Assembly (NCBI GenBank): GCA_026702845.1
Contig: JADCLS010000017.1
Coordinates: forward strand, 62,001 to 126,000
Direction: 5' to 3'
Source of the DNA: Candidatus Heimdallarchaeota archaeon
GTDB taxonomy: Archaea; Asgardarchaeota; Heimdallarchaeia; Heimdallarchaeales; Kariarchaeaceae
Length of the DNA stretch: 64,000 bases
Positions within the stretch are counted from its first letter, which is position 1. Each line of letters begins with the position of its first letter. Positions 55,141-64,000 of this stretch are shown piece by piece. A program made the position numbers and the translations under genes. The notes beneath the pieces are model-generated. The model saw nothing but the letters and a program-made list of their open reading frames with translations. It searched no databases and was not told the DNA's origin.

Positions 55141-56046
55141 ATGACCTTAGGGTTACAGATACTAATGCAGGTTGATGGAATAATTATAATAAACTCTTAT
55201 TCAGGCCTTCCTTTATATTCAAAGCTTGACTCAACCATCAATGATACTTTATTCTCAGGTTTTATATCTGCAATCCGTAACTTTGCAAAGGAGATTTCAC
55301 TGGGAGGACTTAGTTCATTCAATACTGAGCAGATGAATGTGAATTTAGTCGCTCGTAACAAGGTTTTGGTAGCTCTACTAAGTGCAAAAGATGTGGATAT
55401 AGAGAAAGCCACAGCTTACGCCTTTACTCTGGGAGAACGTTTCGAGGAAGAATTTGTCATATCTGATAATAATCCCAATATAGATCAGTATCAACGATTT
55501 GATGATATTATTGATGAATTGAATAACAGGGATGATATCCCCTTTATCATACCTGTTTCTGAATTCGCCAAAAAAGAATTTGGTGGTGAGTTATCTATTC
55601 AACCCAAGTTAATTAATAGAGATAAAAAAGAGGTAGTAGTTGATCTTATTCTTGATAGAGGTAAAAAAAAGGGTTTGTTCTCCAAGTTAGTTAAGAGTTT
55701 CTCAGAGGATGTGACATTTGCCAAAGTCATTGATGGAATAGGTGGAAGGGGAGAAATACAGGATTTTCTCGATCAACTCAAAACCTTTGGTGCTCTGAGA
55801 TCCAAGACGATAGATGATGATGAGTATCCTTTCTATCCCTCAAGAGGGGTGATAATCGCTAGGGATTACTCCCCAACAGTGGACGAGGTACTAGATAAAC
55901 TTGATAGAACTAAGGGAAAGGCCAATCTACCTGGAACTCATATTGCATTTGATGCAGGGATGCCAGGCGCACCTTCCGCAGCCAAATGTTTTATTGAACT
56001 CTGGAAATGGAAAGATGATGGGTATCCAGAGAGAATTTTCAACTAG
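55141..56046 (+). CDS. protein with N-terminal longin/roadblock-like domain
   Basis: Residues 1 to about 105 have the same plan as the tails at 18736, 21754 and 38963: VDGIIIINSYSGLPLYSK, then LFSGFISAIRNFAKEIS, strands MNVNLVARNKVLVALLS, a final helix. The remaining 195 residues are not recognised; they are mixed alpha/beta with LDRGKKKGLFSKLVKSF in the middle. It is cytosolic. The next gene starts four bases after its stop. Likely GTPase-related, from the shared domain; inference only. Confidence 0.62.
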   Translation: MTLGLQILMQVDGIIIINSYSGLPLYSKLDSTINDTLFSGFISAIRNFAKEISLGGLSSFNTEQMNVNLVARNKVLVALLSAKDVDIEKATAYAFTLGERFEEEFVISDNNPNIDQYQRFDDIIDELNNRDDIPFIIPVSEFAKKEFGGELSIQPKLINRDKKEVVVDLILDRGKKKGLFSKLVKSFSEDVTFAKVIDGIGGRGEIQDFLDQLKTFGALRSKTIDDDEYPFYPSRGVIIARDYSPTVDEVLDKLDRTKGKANLPGTHIAFDAGMPGAPSAAKCFIELWKWKDDGYPERIFN

Positions 56047-56157
56047 TATATGAATACAAATCGGATACTTAAAAAAATAATTTTATATTTCCATAAACTG
56101 ATAATCAACTATTCCAGTTTTGACAAAGTATTTGAATTCAGCATAGTATCGCAAATT

Positions 56158-57165
56158 ATGGTTCCAGTAGATTTCAAAGATCCTATCAAAATTGATTGGG
56201 AGACTGAATTTCTTGATCTTTCAATTATTCCTGATGGAAGCATTTCCTATGGTGCAATTCAGGTATTTGAGGATCGTATTGGCAAACGAGTCGCCTTACC
56301 TGCTCTAGTAGCCAAGGGTAAGCAACCTGGACCAGTACTAGGATTGACTGCTTGCATCCATGGTAATGAGATCAATGGGATTCCTGTAATCCATCAACTT
56401 TTCAAGGATCTCAGTGTCTCTGAATTATCCGGAACACTCGTAGCAATTCCAATTGTGAACCTTCCGGGGTATTTGAGTTACAGCAGGGAATTTATTGATG
56501 GTGCAGATCTAAATCGAGTATTCCCAGGAGATCCCAATGGTACTCCCTCCCAAGTCTATGCTGATTCCATTACTAAAAGGATATTGAAATATTTCAATTA
56601 TCTGGTCGATTTCCATACTGCAAGTTTCGGTAGGATCAATTCTCATTACGTTCGTGCTGATCTTACTGATCCTTTGATTGCGAAGATGGCAATGATGCAA
56701 CATGTGGATATTGTAGTCTCTGCCAAGGAATCAATTGCTGGAGGGGGTACATTACGTAACACAGCAGCTCATCTTGGAATTCCAGCCATCACCCTTGAAC
56801 TTGGAAATCCTCAAGTATTCCAGGAAAAAATTCAACAAAACGCATATAAGGGAATCCTCAATATCATGAGGGAATGTGGTATGATCTCATCAGAAAAATC
56901 TATACCAAGCAAGCAAATTGTTTGTTCTAACTCCTATTGGATAAGAGTAAGAGATGGTGGTATATTAATGGTTCATCCCAAATTGATAGATCTAGTAAAA
57001 AAGGATGAGGTGATAGCTACATTGTACGATATCTATGGTCGTGAGGAATTACAGTTCCGAGCCCCTGAAGATGGGATTGTTATTGGGATAAACAAGAACC
57101 CTGTTGTTTCTTCTGGTGAACGTGTTCTCTATCTTGGAGTTCTAGATGAACCAATTCATAGATAA
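56158..57165 (+). CDS. succinylglutamate desuccinylase/aspartoacylase family protein
   Basis: This zinc carboxypeptidase-like amidohydrolase has the metal ligands in CIHGNEINGI (His and Glu) and in DFHTASFGRINSHY (His). The strand ITLELGNPQVF likely carries the catalytic Glu. It probably removes an acyl group from an amino acid or related amide. ATG 56158 is preferred, giving 335 residues; an ATG at 56050 would add 36 basic and hydrophobic residues. Downstream of the longin-like gene. Confidence 0.82.
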   Translation: MVPVDFKDPIKIDWETEFLDLSIIPDGSISYGAIQVFEDRIGKRVALPALVAKGKQPGPVLGLTACIHGNEINGIPVIHQLFKDLSVSELSGTLVAIPIVNLPGYLSYSREFIDGADLNRVFPGDPNGTPSQVYADSITKRILKYFNYLVDFHTASFGRINSHYVRADLTDPLIAKMAMMQHVDIVVSAKESIAGGGTLRNTAAHLGIPAITLELGNPQVFQEKIQQNAYKGILNIMRECGMISSEKSIPSKQIVCSNSYWIRVRDGGILMVHPKLIDLVKKDEVIATLYDIYGREELQFRAPEDGIVIGINKNPVVSSGERVLYLGVLDEPIHR

Positions 57166-57212
57166 ATCATGATAAAATACGTTCAAAGCATTATGAAATC
57201 CTTAGATCTCCA

Positions 57213-58121
57213 TTAATTAGATGGTGAATCCAAAGTTTCTTCAACTTCGGTACACAGTATTGAGATAATCGTATCATAGATCTCTTTTCTACCTGGAATT
57301 CTCACATGATTAGAGCAGAGAGCAACATTCTTCACTCGATCATCTGGAATAGGCCCTGTTTCCACCTTAGTACCCAAATGTACTAGACGATTAAAGATAT
57401 CCCAGCTCTCCTTAGCTGAATAATAGTACAGATGATGTTTTATCTCAGGATATACTTGCTGATGGAGTAATGGATTGCCATCATTGATAAATCTTGGTTC
57501 TAGCTTATTTGCTTCTATTTTATCTAAAAGGTCTTGCATTCCAGCCATAAATTCGTCTGCAGATTCAAATATTTTTTCTTGTAATATCTTTACTTTCTCT
57601 TGAATATTCTGTTCCCGATCAGAAATATCCTTCTCAAAGAGCTTGAATTTGATATCTTCAATTATCTCCTCAGCATTAATTTTGAGTGATAAATTACGAA
57701 AATTAAATTCAAACTTGATTTTTGCAGCTTCATTCATCACCTCTTCTGGTGGAATCCAGTTATCACTGTATACCGGAGCATGAAGTAATATTGGTAAGGG
57801 ATCTATCTGAGTGAGGATTTTTATAGAATATTTTCGCTCAAGTAATTCTCCAGCTAATCTATTGACTGAGAACCCTCCAAGAGAATGTCCAATGAGAATA
57901 AGCTCAAATTTATCTGGTGGAAAATTGATACGAATGTATTTCAGAGTATTATCTAGATTCTTATGATACAAAATATCCTTGTAGCCGTATTTCACCAGAC
58001 GTACATTTATATCCCGTTGCTGTAATTCCTCATACAATTGCTCCGCTCTCTTCCAGATCAATATCCATGGCAAATCCAGTGCGTTGAATCCATGAACCGC
58101 AATAATCAGATAGGTTTTCAC
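57213..58121 (-). CDS. alpha/beta-hydrolase, lipase-like
   Basis: The 302-residue enzyme has the nucleophile elbow GHSLGG near residue 75 and an opening strand LIIAVHGFN as in lipases and esterases. A central helical, charged insert (about residues 130-215) may be a lid or coiled coil. No signal peptide, so cytosolic. The start is a GTG at 58121. Substrate unknown. Confidence 0.78.
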   Translation of the reverse strand: MKTYLIIAVHGFNALDLPWILIWKRAEQLYEELQQRDINVRLVKYGYKDILYHKNLDNTLKYIRINFPPDKFELILIGHSLGGFSVNRLAGELLERKYSIKILTQIDPLPILLHAPVYSDNWIPPEEVMNEAAKIKFEFNFRNLSLKINAEEIIEDIKFKLFEKDISDREQNIQEKVKILQEKIFESADEFMAGMQDLLDKIEANKLEPRFINDGNPLLHQQVYPEIKHHLYYYSAKESWDIFNRLVHLGTKVETGPIPDDRVKNVALCSNHVRIPGRKEIYDTIISILCTEVEETLDSPSN

Positions 58122-58239
58122 AGATGATAATCAAATATTCAATATTTATTGATTTAGCTATCTTGCAGTTTGTTTTACTAGGGTTCATTTGTTGTATAAG
58201 ACACAAAGAATTTAATAATTCATACTTTACCGTACATCA

Positions 58240-59193
58240 ATGATCGCAGGCCTACCCAAACTGGAAGAGGATATAGTAAAGAGAATTATTAATCGTTTCT
58301 TATCAGACTATCAAGTGTTCAAGGAAATTGATTCCTACGAGAACTATATCTATGATGTGGATGATGCATACATACTGAGAATTTCTCATTCGGAAAGACG
58401 ATCTCTTCGCGAAATTAATGCAGAGGTGGAATGGATAGTATACTTGAGTGAATTCATTGATGTGGGTAAACCTGAATTATCAAGGAATGAAGTATATGTT
58501 GAGATGATCAGCAATAATGATGATGAGTTGTATGCCGTATTATTCCCTAAGATAGATGGAACTACACTACGAGCAGAAGTACCTTCTGATGAATTGATTG
58601 CTCAATGGGGTGAGATAACGGCGAGGATGCATGAAGCCACCTTGAACTACACTCCCAAAGGTGAACCCAAGAGGGTATGGACGGAGGAGGAAGTGATTGC
58701 CAATCGTGAAGAGATCCTGGAACAATATCCAGATATACTCCATGAGATGAATAGACTGATAGAATCTATAAAAACTATTCCAAGGGAGGAATTTGGGTTG
58801 ATTCATAATGATCTTCATGGAGATAATCTTTTACTGCAAGAAGATAAACTCATAGTCATAGATTTTGATGATGCTGAATATAATTACTTTCTGGCTGATA
58901 TTGCCAGCATACTCTTTCATTCTGCATGGAGATGGGCTAAGGATAGAAATGCATTCATAAAGGATTTCTTCCCAGCATTTATGAGGGGATACCATGCCAT
59001 ACGTCCAATAAAATACCTGGATAAGCTAAATGATTTCATTCATCTACTCTTCATAGCTCTATTCAATGTATGTGTGATGGAAGCAAAGCTGGAGTATGAT
59101 GAGCATGTAGCGAATATTATCAAGGCATGGACTCCTATGCTGCAAAATAATGAGAAATGGATAGAGTTAGATTTTGAAAGTCTTGTTAAGTAA
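58240..59193 (+). CDS. aminoglycoside phosphotransferase-like kinase
   Basis: This 317-residue protein of the APH/choline kinase fold has the catalytic loop HNDLHGDNLL and the metal-binding IDFDDAEY. Early segments (ENYIYDVDDAYILRIS) match the ATP-binding lobe. It resembles homoserine kinase type II and CotS-like members, so the substrate is not predictable. A TTTAATAA box lies 25-30 bases upstream. Confidence 0.82.
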   Translation: MIAGLPKLEEDIVKRIINRFLSDYQVFKEIDSYENYIYDVDDAYILRISHSERRSLREINAEVEWIVYLSEFIDVGKPELSRNEVYVEMISNNDDELYAVLFPKIDGTTLRAEVPSDELIAQWGEITARMHEATLNYTPKGEPKRVWTEEEVIANREEILEQYPDILHEMNRLIESIKTIPREEFGLIHNDLHGDNLLLQEDKLIVIDFDDAEYNYFLADIASILFHSAWRWAKDRNAFIKDFFPAFMRGYHAIRPIKYLDKLNDFIHLLFIALFNVCVMEAKLEYDEHVANIIKAWTPMLQNNEKWIELDFESLVK

Positions 59194-59299
59194 ATTTAAA
59201 TTTAATGAATTAACAGCTGAACCGTAATTCACTTAAGTTTTAGATATCAACCTGAATTTATCACTGTTTCACTGAGTTTTTTCCATACCAGATAGTAAC

Positions 59300-60451
59300 C
59301 TAGATAACCATTCTCTCATCAAATTTTTCAAGTATTGTAGTTATTATGTTATCCACATTCTCACCAGTGTAGGCTGAAGTTCTCAGAAAGATGACCTTAT
59401 TATGTGTAATTTCAGCTATCCTTTTCATTGATCCATGTATCAAATCGATCAGGTTCTCTTCTTCAAGATCCATTTTATTACCAATTAATAATATTGTATG
59501 TTCAGTCTCTGTTGGAGTATAAGCATTTTTCAATAATGCCTCCAAGTCCATGAGAGAGGATCGTACACTAAGATCAAATACAAGTATCAACGCAGAACAA
59601 CGTTCAAAATAATCAACTAAATTTGATTGTGCGTGTTGATCCTGAAAATCCCATAATTCTAGATTATATGATCTATTATTGTAGCTTTTCTCCAATTTTA
59701 TAATAGTTGATGCTTCCAAAATCATTTTTTCTGTATGTTCATCTTGAATTATCTTCTCCATCAGTGTCGTTTTACCACAACCAGCGGGGCCAATTATTCC
59801 AATGGTAAAGTAATTGTACACCTCAAATGTTGGTTGGATTTCACAAGCTTTTAGCTGATTTAGTAGTTTTTTCACCTCTTCTCGTCTATCCTTATTAAAA
59901 AAATACCGCATTGGATTAATGGTCAACTTGTTGAGGTGTATCAAGTGAATAATATCTGATGGGATCTCTTGATCCACATTATGGGTCATATTCAATTCCC
60001 TTAGCGAGGTGAGGTTACATACTTCTTCCAGGCTACTTATCTCATTATTTGATAGATCTAATTGTTCAAGTTTGTCTAGTTTCTCTATCCCGGTGATGTC
60101 TTTCAATGCATTGTAATGCAGATTTAGAACGCTCAACTCCGATAATGGCAATATGCTCTCAACCGATTCAAGATAATTATAACTAATATCTAATTGTCTT
60201 AGGTGAGGGAATTCCAATATTGCTCTGGGTAATGTTTTGAGGTAATTCTCAGAGACATTGATGCTCATGATGAATTGGTTTAGAGTTTGTGGGAGAACTA
60301 GATCCTGAACTGCTAGCGACAGACCAAAACCACTGAGATCCAGCTCCCATTCTGAATCTGTTAGACGTTTGAGCCTATCTTCTGATAATTCTGTATCATT
60401 TAGCAGTTTAAACTCAAAAAAAAACTGGTAGATTTCGTTTTGATCATCCAC
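59300..60451 (-). CDS. leucine-rich-repeat protein fused to a Ras-like GTPase
   Basis: This 383-residue protein has about six leucine-rich repeats (residues 35-180), a short linker, and a Ras-family GTPase domain (about 213-383). GTPase motifs are G1 GPAGCGKTT (221-229), G3 WDFQDQH (267-273) where Ras has WDTAGQE, G4 NKMD (325-328) and G5 TSAYTG (358-363). Strand FTIGIIG and SALILVFDLS fit as well. The WDFQDQ version keeps the Gln needed for hydrolysis. Related LRR-GTPases (Roco-like, here without a COR domain) are frequent in Asgard archaea. It starts with GTG at 60451. Confidence 0.88.
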   Translation of the reverse strand: MDDQNEIYQFFFEFKLLNDTELSEDRLKRLTDSEWELDLSGFGLSLAVQDLVLPQTLNQFIMSINVSENYLKTLPRAILEFPHLRQLDISYNYLESVESILPLSELSVLNLHYNALKDITGIEKLDKLEQLDLSNNEISSLEEVCNLTSLRELNMTHNVDQEIPSDIIHLIHLNKLTINPMRYFFNKDRREEVKKLLNQLKACEIQPTFEVYNYFTIGIIGPAGCGKTTLMEKIIQDEHTEKMILEASTIIKLEKSYNNRSYNLELWDFQDQHAQSNLVDYFERCSALILVFDLSVRSSLMDLEALLKNAYTPTETEHTILLIGNKMDLEEENLIDLIHGSMKRIAEITHNKVIFLRTSAYTGENVDNIITTILEKFDERMVI

Positions 60452-60552
60452 TTGATTTATGCTTCTTATTGTACTAGATAAGCCTAATGTGGCAGTATTG
60501 GTAAAATGGTATCAATATTGAACCGCAAATATAATAATAAATCACTCAAGAA

Positions 60553-63500
60553 TTAATCTTCATTGATGATTGATTTTCTAGAAATGTAGTTTAGTACAGC
60601 ACCTATTACATCAATTGCTCCACCAAAACCCATAACATAGTAAGGTACAGATAGGGGAATATCGAGGTGAACCGTTATGCCAAGTATATCTCCCAAACCA
60701 AAGGGGATCAGAATTAATTCTTTATTGGCCACAACCAATGAACGCTCCAGATTGGGTATAGCTAGTATCGTTCCTCCAAGAACGATCCATGATCCAAATT
60801 GAAGGAGTGATCCTGCAATTTTCTTTAATAATGATTCTTTGCTCACAGCAGCAATAGTGAAGTATTGCCAAAATATCAACAATATGAACAAGGTAAAGAA
60901 AGTAGATCTAAATGCATTCTCCGCCCAGAATAGGAACCAGAAATGAGAGGGTCCACGAATGAACATCAACGCATAGATGAAGGCATACAGGGTATTAGTG
61001 GGTGCAAGTGATGAGATCAGTACATTCTTGCTATCTCTGAATAACAAATTAACGACGATGATTCTGAATTGCAATAATAAAACCATGGATAGCAGGAACA
61101 TCAATCCAGCGTCAGACAGAAGTAAACACAGTACAACAAGTCCTGCAGTAGTGTAACTGATCATTACACTTGTTTCTTTCTTGCTCGCTTCTTCTTCTCT
61201 CAGCTTCCAAGGCATAAATGTACCATAGAACAGAAATTTGTGAATATTCGTTGCTATCGGGATCTTCTGTTCAATAAATGGAATATTGAAGAGTAGTAGC
61301 AGAACATAGATGATAAACATGATCCTTGAGACTATGATATCATAGCTATTCCTCTCGTAATGGCCAATAGCCACATCCACCTCAGTGAAATCATAGGCTG
61401 GGAAATAGAGATTATCCTCGTAATCCTCCATATGGCTATCCACTTGTGCTTGAAACAGTGGAAGAACTTCCTCGTAGGCTGTCTTATAACTCTCATCTCC
61501 TGTATCCACCCAAGCATAGTAGTTGAGTATGTAATCACGATAGTAGGCAAGTGTCTGAAACAGGCTGAATTCATAATCCAAAGCAAGCAACACCTGATTG
61601 TACAGATCCTTCCCCACCGTCAATGTATCCTCGTATCCTGCAATCAAGCCCTGCATATCCACGACAGTGTCCACAGCCTCGTATCCCTCGGCAATTGATG
61701 CCTCAAGATCATCCTTGCAGAGAACATAGATGGAACTCATGACGGATGATACGCCTGTTACTAAGTCCCACTCAAAAATCCATAGCATGGGTGGAGGCTC
61801 CAATCCAAAAGCACGTACACGTTCCGAGGCGAAGTTGCTGATATAGAGGCCTTTCATGATGGCATCTCGAGAGAGCAGCAACATGGAGGTAAAATTATCA
61901 ACAAAATCCGCATCTGAAGAGGTAAAGGTAGCACTTACCCAGTTCTTGGTCACACTCTCCATATCAACATCTACATCCCACAGGATCTTGGCTGTGGCAT
62001 ATACATTCATATCAATCAATTCCCAGTTGCCATGGAAGGGATAGATAGAGAGCGGACCTGCACGCATGGGTCCACCATACTGCGTCCATACCCATACGCC
62101 GTGAACGTTGGCGTTATTATCCAGGAAATACTGCAGTGCCTGCTGATGCTCATCACCCATGTAGTTAGGAAAGGCATTGACTCCCTCGAATTCCCTACGA
62201 GACTGGAACTCAATGATCCGTTTCTCATCTCCACTGAATAGTGTGGGATTGAAGGGATGATAGCTGTAGAAATCTCCCTGCACGAATTTAGTTGATACCA
62301 TGAAGTTATCTGAGTTATCAACACCTGCAAAGATCTTATCATAAGTCTCTGGATTGGTATGCATATCTCCGGCTCCACCTACACCTACAGACCAGGTTCT
62401 GAAAATGATGTTCTTATCCATTGTTTCACCTATATCAATGAAGGTGTTGAGCATGAGCTGCACAGAGGCTACATCCTTCACATACAGTTCGCTGGTATAA
62501 AATTGGCCCTCAAAATTGTAAGTACTACCAGCCTCACCGATTCTTATCATGAACCCCTTGAGATAGGGCATGACTGTGAATAATTCTTCCAGACCATTGG
62601 CGTACACGTCCCAAAGGTCTTGATTATGTGCATCCACTGATCCAATGGTTTCAATGAGATACTCCTCAAGTTCCTCGGTAAGGGCAACCATATCTGAATA
62701 GGCATACACATTGAATCCAAGATTATCTGCATATTGGTACAATTCATCAAATGCAGCACGTTGGGCCAGCTGCCTTGCTCTGAAATGAGAATCCTCAGCA
62801 TATACCGCATATTGATTATCCTCAAGTGTATCAAAATTAATGAATTGTAAAAATCCATTCATGATGATGGAGTTGTAGCCAAAACGGATCATTCTTGTCA
62901 GGTAGGTCCTGAATTGTTCTTTCACCAGCTGCAATTCTGTATCATTGATATAAGGTGCATCCACAAGGTAGAGATTCTCAAAATCTCTGTCATTTAGGGA
63001 GTACTCCTCCACCTTTGTTTCAGAATCCCAATCGGTATTCATCCCTACCCCTCCTTGTTTGACAAAACGATGTTCAATCTCTGGAATGATAGTACCGTTG
63101 TAGGTGAAAACATCTTGATTTGTCAAGGTGGTTCCAGTATTCAGTTCCTCGATAAGCCAGAATAAGCCATATGCATCACTCAGCTGACTACCTCCAACTA
63201 TTGCGAGAACATCATTTGTACCCTGCTGATAACTCACCATCATGAAGGAATCGCTGCTGAAGTTCTCATGCATATCCAGATCAGAAATCGAGATACTAAA
63301 TGCATTTCTTGTCTGTTCACCGATGCTAATCACCCTTCCTGCAGGAATGGTGTCAGTTGGTGTATATACTTTCGTATCTCCAGTGGTATTCACTAATGCT
63401 ACCAATTCAGCAATACCAGTATCGATGACATCATTGCTTATTGCTGGTTCGATTATTCCCACTACTGTACCGAAAGTAGGTAATTGTTGAGTACTTGGTG

Positions 63501-63774
63501 TGACTACTGAATATTCAAACTCTGGTAGTGTTTTATCCTCGAAACTAATGGCAATAAATCCATTTATGCCTGAGGAAACTATTAATCCCAGAACCACCAT
63601 AATCAGTAGGTAGAAAATTGCCTTGATAATCCAAGATTTCTGTTCCATCACAGGCGGATTTCTTATTAATATACTAAAAGTATTCTTTAGCGTTTCTTCG
63701 ATTTTGGTAATCAATCGGTTATTGAAACCAATCGCTGCAGTACGACTTTTATACTTTTTTTTTCTAAGTTGCAT
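60553..63774 (-). CDS. giant membrane protein with glycoside-hydrolase-like ectodomain
   Basis: This 1073-residue protein has a cytosolic N-terminus (about 45 residues), one helix near residue 50, a large external domain (about 75-800), and eight to nine helices at the C-terminus. The ectodomain has AYGLFWLIEELN, which resembles the front domain of GH20/GH67 enzymes, and a long Trp- and Tyr-rich TIM-barrel-like part (FMIRIGEAG, VWTQYGG). It may be an alpha-glucuronidase-like or hexosaminidase-like surface enzyme; catalytic residues were not identified. An ATG at 63648 (42 residues shorter) has a TATATTAA box about 22 bases upstream and may be the true start. Confidence 0.6.
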   Translation of the reverse strand: MQLRKKKYKSRTAAIGFNNRLITKIEETLKNTFSILIRNPPVMEQKSWIIKAIFYLLIMVVLGLIVSSGINGFIAISFEDKTLPEFEYSVVTPSTQQLPTFGTVVGIIEPAISNDVIDTGIAELVALVNTTGDTKVYTPTDTIPAGRVISIGEQTRNAFSISISDLDMHENFSSDSFMMVSYQQGTNDVLAIVGGSQLSDAYGLFWLIEELNTGTTLTNQDVFTYNGTIIPEIEHRFVKQGGVGMNTDWDSETKVEEYSLNDRDFENLYLVDAPYINDTELQLVKEQFRTYLTRMIRFGYNSIIMNGFLQFINFDTLEDNQYAVYAEDSHFRARQLAQRAAFDELYQYADNLGFNVYAYSDMVALTEELEEYLIETIGSVDAHNQDLWDVYANGLEELFTVMPYLKGFMIRIGEAGSTYNFEGQFYTSELYVKDVASVQLMLNTFIDIGETMDKNIIFRTWSVGVGGAGDMHTNPETYDKIFAGVDNSDNFMVSTKFVQGDFYSYHPFNPTLFSGDEKRIIEFQSRREFEGVNAFPNYMGDEHQQALQYFLDNNANVHGVWVWTQYGGPMRAGPLSIYPFHGNWELIDMNVYATAKILWDVDVDMESVTKNWVSATFTSSDADFVDNFTSMLLLSRDAIMKGLYISNFASERVRAFGLEPPPMLWIFEWDLVTGVSSVMSSIYVLCKDDLEASIAEGYEAVDTVVDMQGLIAGYEDTLTVGKDLYNQVLLALDYEFSLFQTLAYYRDYILNYYAWVDTGDESYKTAYEEVLPLFQAQVDSHMEDYEDNLYFPAYDFTEVDVAIGHYERNSYDIIVSRIMFIIYVLLLLFNIPFIEQKIPIATNIHKFLFYGTFMPWKLREEEASKKETSVMISYTTAGLVVLCLLLSDAGLMFLLSMVLLLQFRIIVVNLLFRDSKNVLISSLAPTNTLYAFIYALMFIRGPSHFWFLFWAENAFRSTFFTLFILLIFWQYFTIAAVSKESLLKKIAGSLLQFGSWIVLGGTILAIPNLERSLVVANKELILIPFGLGDILGITVHLDIPLSVPYYVMGFGGAIDVIGAVLNYISRKSIINED

Positions 63775-64000
63775 ATGGAATTAAAAAAGTTGATAGGAAT
63801 GGGTGTGCTTCTATTCCTACTTTTCCTTCCCATGGGTAAGCTTTTTGTGGATTCACCCCAGGGAGAACAACTATATTTGGATTATGATGAGGAATATTTC
63901 TCTCAGAACCCAGTAGTAGATAATTTCAATGCCACTAACAGCTACATGAGTAGAAAGAATACCTATCTCCAGATAAGTGAGAATAATGATGCATATTATG
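63775..64000 (+). CDS. truncated secreted protein (5' end only)
   Basis: An open frame begins at ATG 63775 and runs to the window edge. It codes for a short basic N-terminus and a hydrophobic helix (GMGVLLFLLFLP), a likely signal peptide, followed by an Asp-, Asn- and Tyr-rich start of an external domain. A TTTTATACTTTT stretch (about 63747-63758) may be the TATA box. Its ATG is directly back to back with the ATG of the gene on the other strand. Confidence 0.55.
   Translation, partial: MELKKLIGMGVLLFLLFLPMGKLFVDSPQGEQLYLDYDEEYFSQNPVVDNFNATNSYMSRKNTYLQISENNDAYY

Noticed and set aside
1..64000. CRISPR arrays, transposase genes, rRNA or integrase
   Set aside because: No spaced repeats, no recognised transposase or recombinase domains and no rRNA-like sequence were seen. 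The fumarase-bounded island therefore has no visible mobilising enzyme.

Overview
The window looks like a chromosomal segment of an Asgard archaeon, perhaps a Heimdallarchaeia-type lineage; that placement is inference. The evidence is as follows. The DNA is AT-rich. Many genes have a TATA-like box about 25-30 bases before the start codon and no room for a leader, as in archaeal leaderless transcription. Fumarase is the two-subunit class I enzyme. Several protein types are typical of Asgard genomes: a leucine-rich-repeat protein fused to a Ras-like GTPase, a degenerate Ras-like protein, a Yip1-like zinc-ribbon membrane protein, and at least four proteins carrying what looks like the same longin/roadblock-like domain on different partners. 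No tRNA, rRNA, CRISPR array or recognisable transposase was found.

Layout. 1-5.8 kb: a fumarase operon, then an accessory island. The island holds a zinc-finger protein of unknown function, a 300-bp near-exact partial copy of it, a broken gene, a DUF2283/DUF4258 pair, and a diverged second copy of the fumarase 3' end. A pseudo-GTPase follows. 5.8-9.1 kb: a translationally coupled operon of a GMC oxidoreductase, a small subunit and an aldehyde dehydrogenase, probably oxidising an alcohol to an acid. 9.1-18.6 kb: mixed single genes (PLP aldolase-like enzyme, nucleotidase, MFS transporter, nucleotidyltransferase, membrane proteins, DNA glycosylase Tag, a methyltransferase-like protein). 18.7-28.3 kb: two TPR proteins with a shared C-terminal domain flank a phosphoglucose isomerase, followed by DUF2461, a surface SBBP-repeat protein, an AMACR-like enzyme and an SRPBCC protein.

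28.5-40.9 kb: an ABC exporter, a hybrid histidine kinase, the Yip1-like protein, a four-gene ABC operon with two ATPases and two permeases, a 7TM protein with the longin-like tail, and a nitrilase-family amidase. 41-46.7 kb: a large membrane protein, an Ada response split into two genes, Hsp20, an LRR protein and a small EF-hand/TerB-like protein. 46.7-50.7 kb: a TetR-controlled operon of a MacB-like exporter and two tandem flavin-type split-barrel proteins with a degenerate PEP-swivel tail. 50.8-64 kb: small membrane proteins, a secreted WD40/beta-lactamase fusion divergent from a winged-helix regulator, a longin-like protein, an aspartoacylase-family enzyme, a lipase-like hydrolase, an APH-type kinase, the LRR-GTPase, a giant membrane glycosidase-like protein and a truncated secreted protein.

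The recurring theme is small-GTPase-style signalling: one intact GTPase, one pseudo-GTPase, LRR proteins, a Yip1-like protein and several longin-like modules joined to sensors or scaffolds. Whether they act together cannot be shown from sequence alone. The other notable point is the island bounded by two alleles of the fumarase 3' end.
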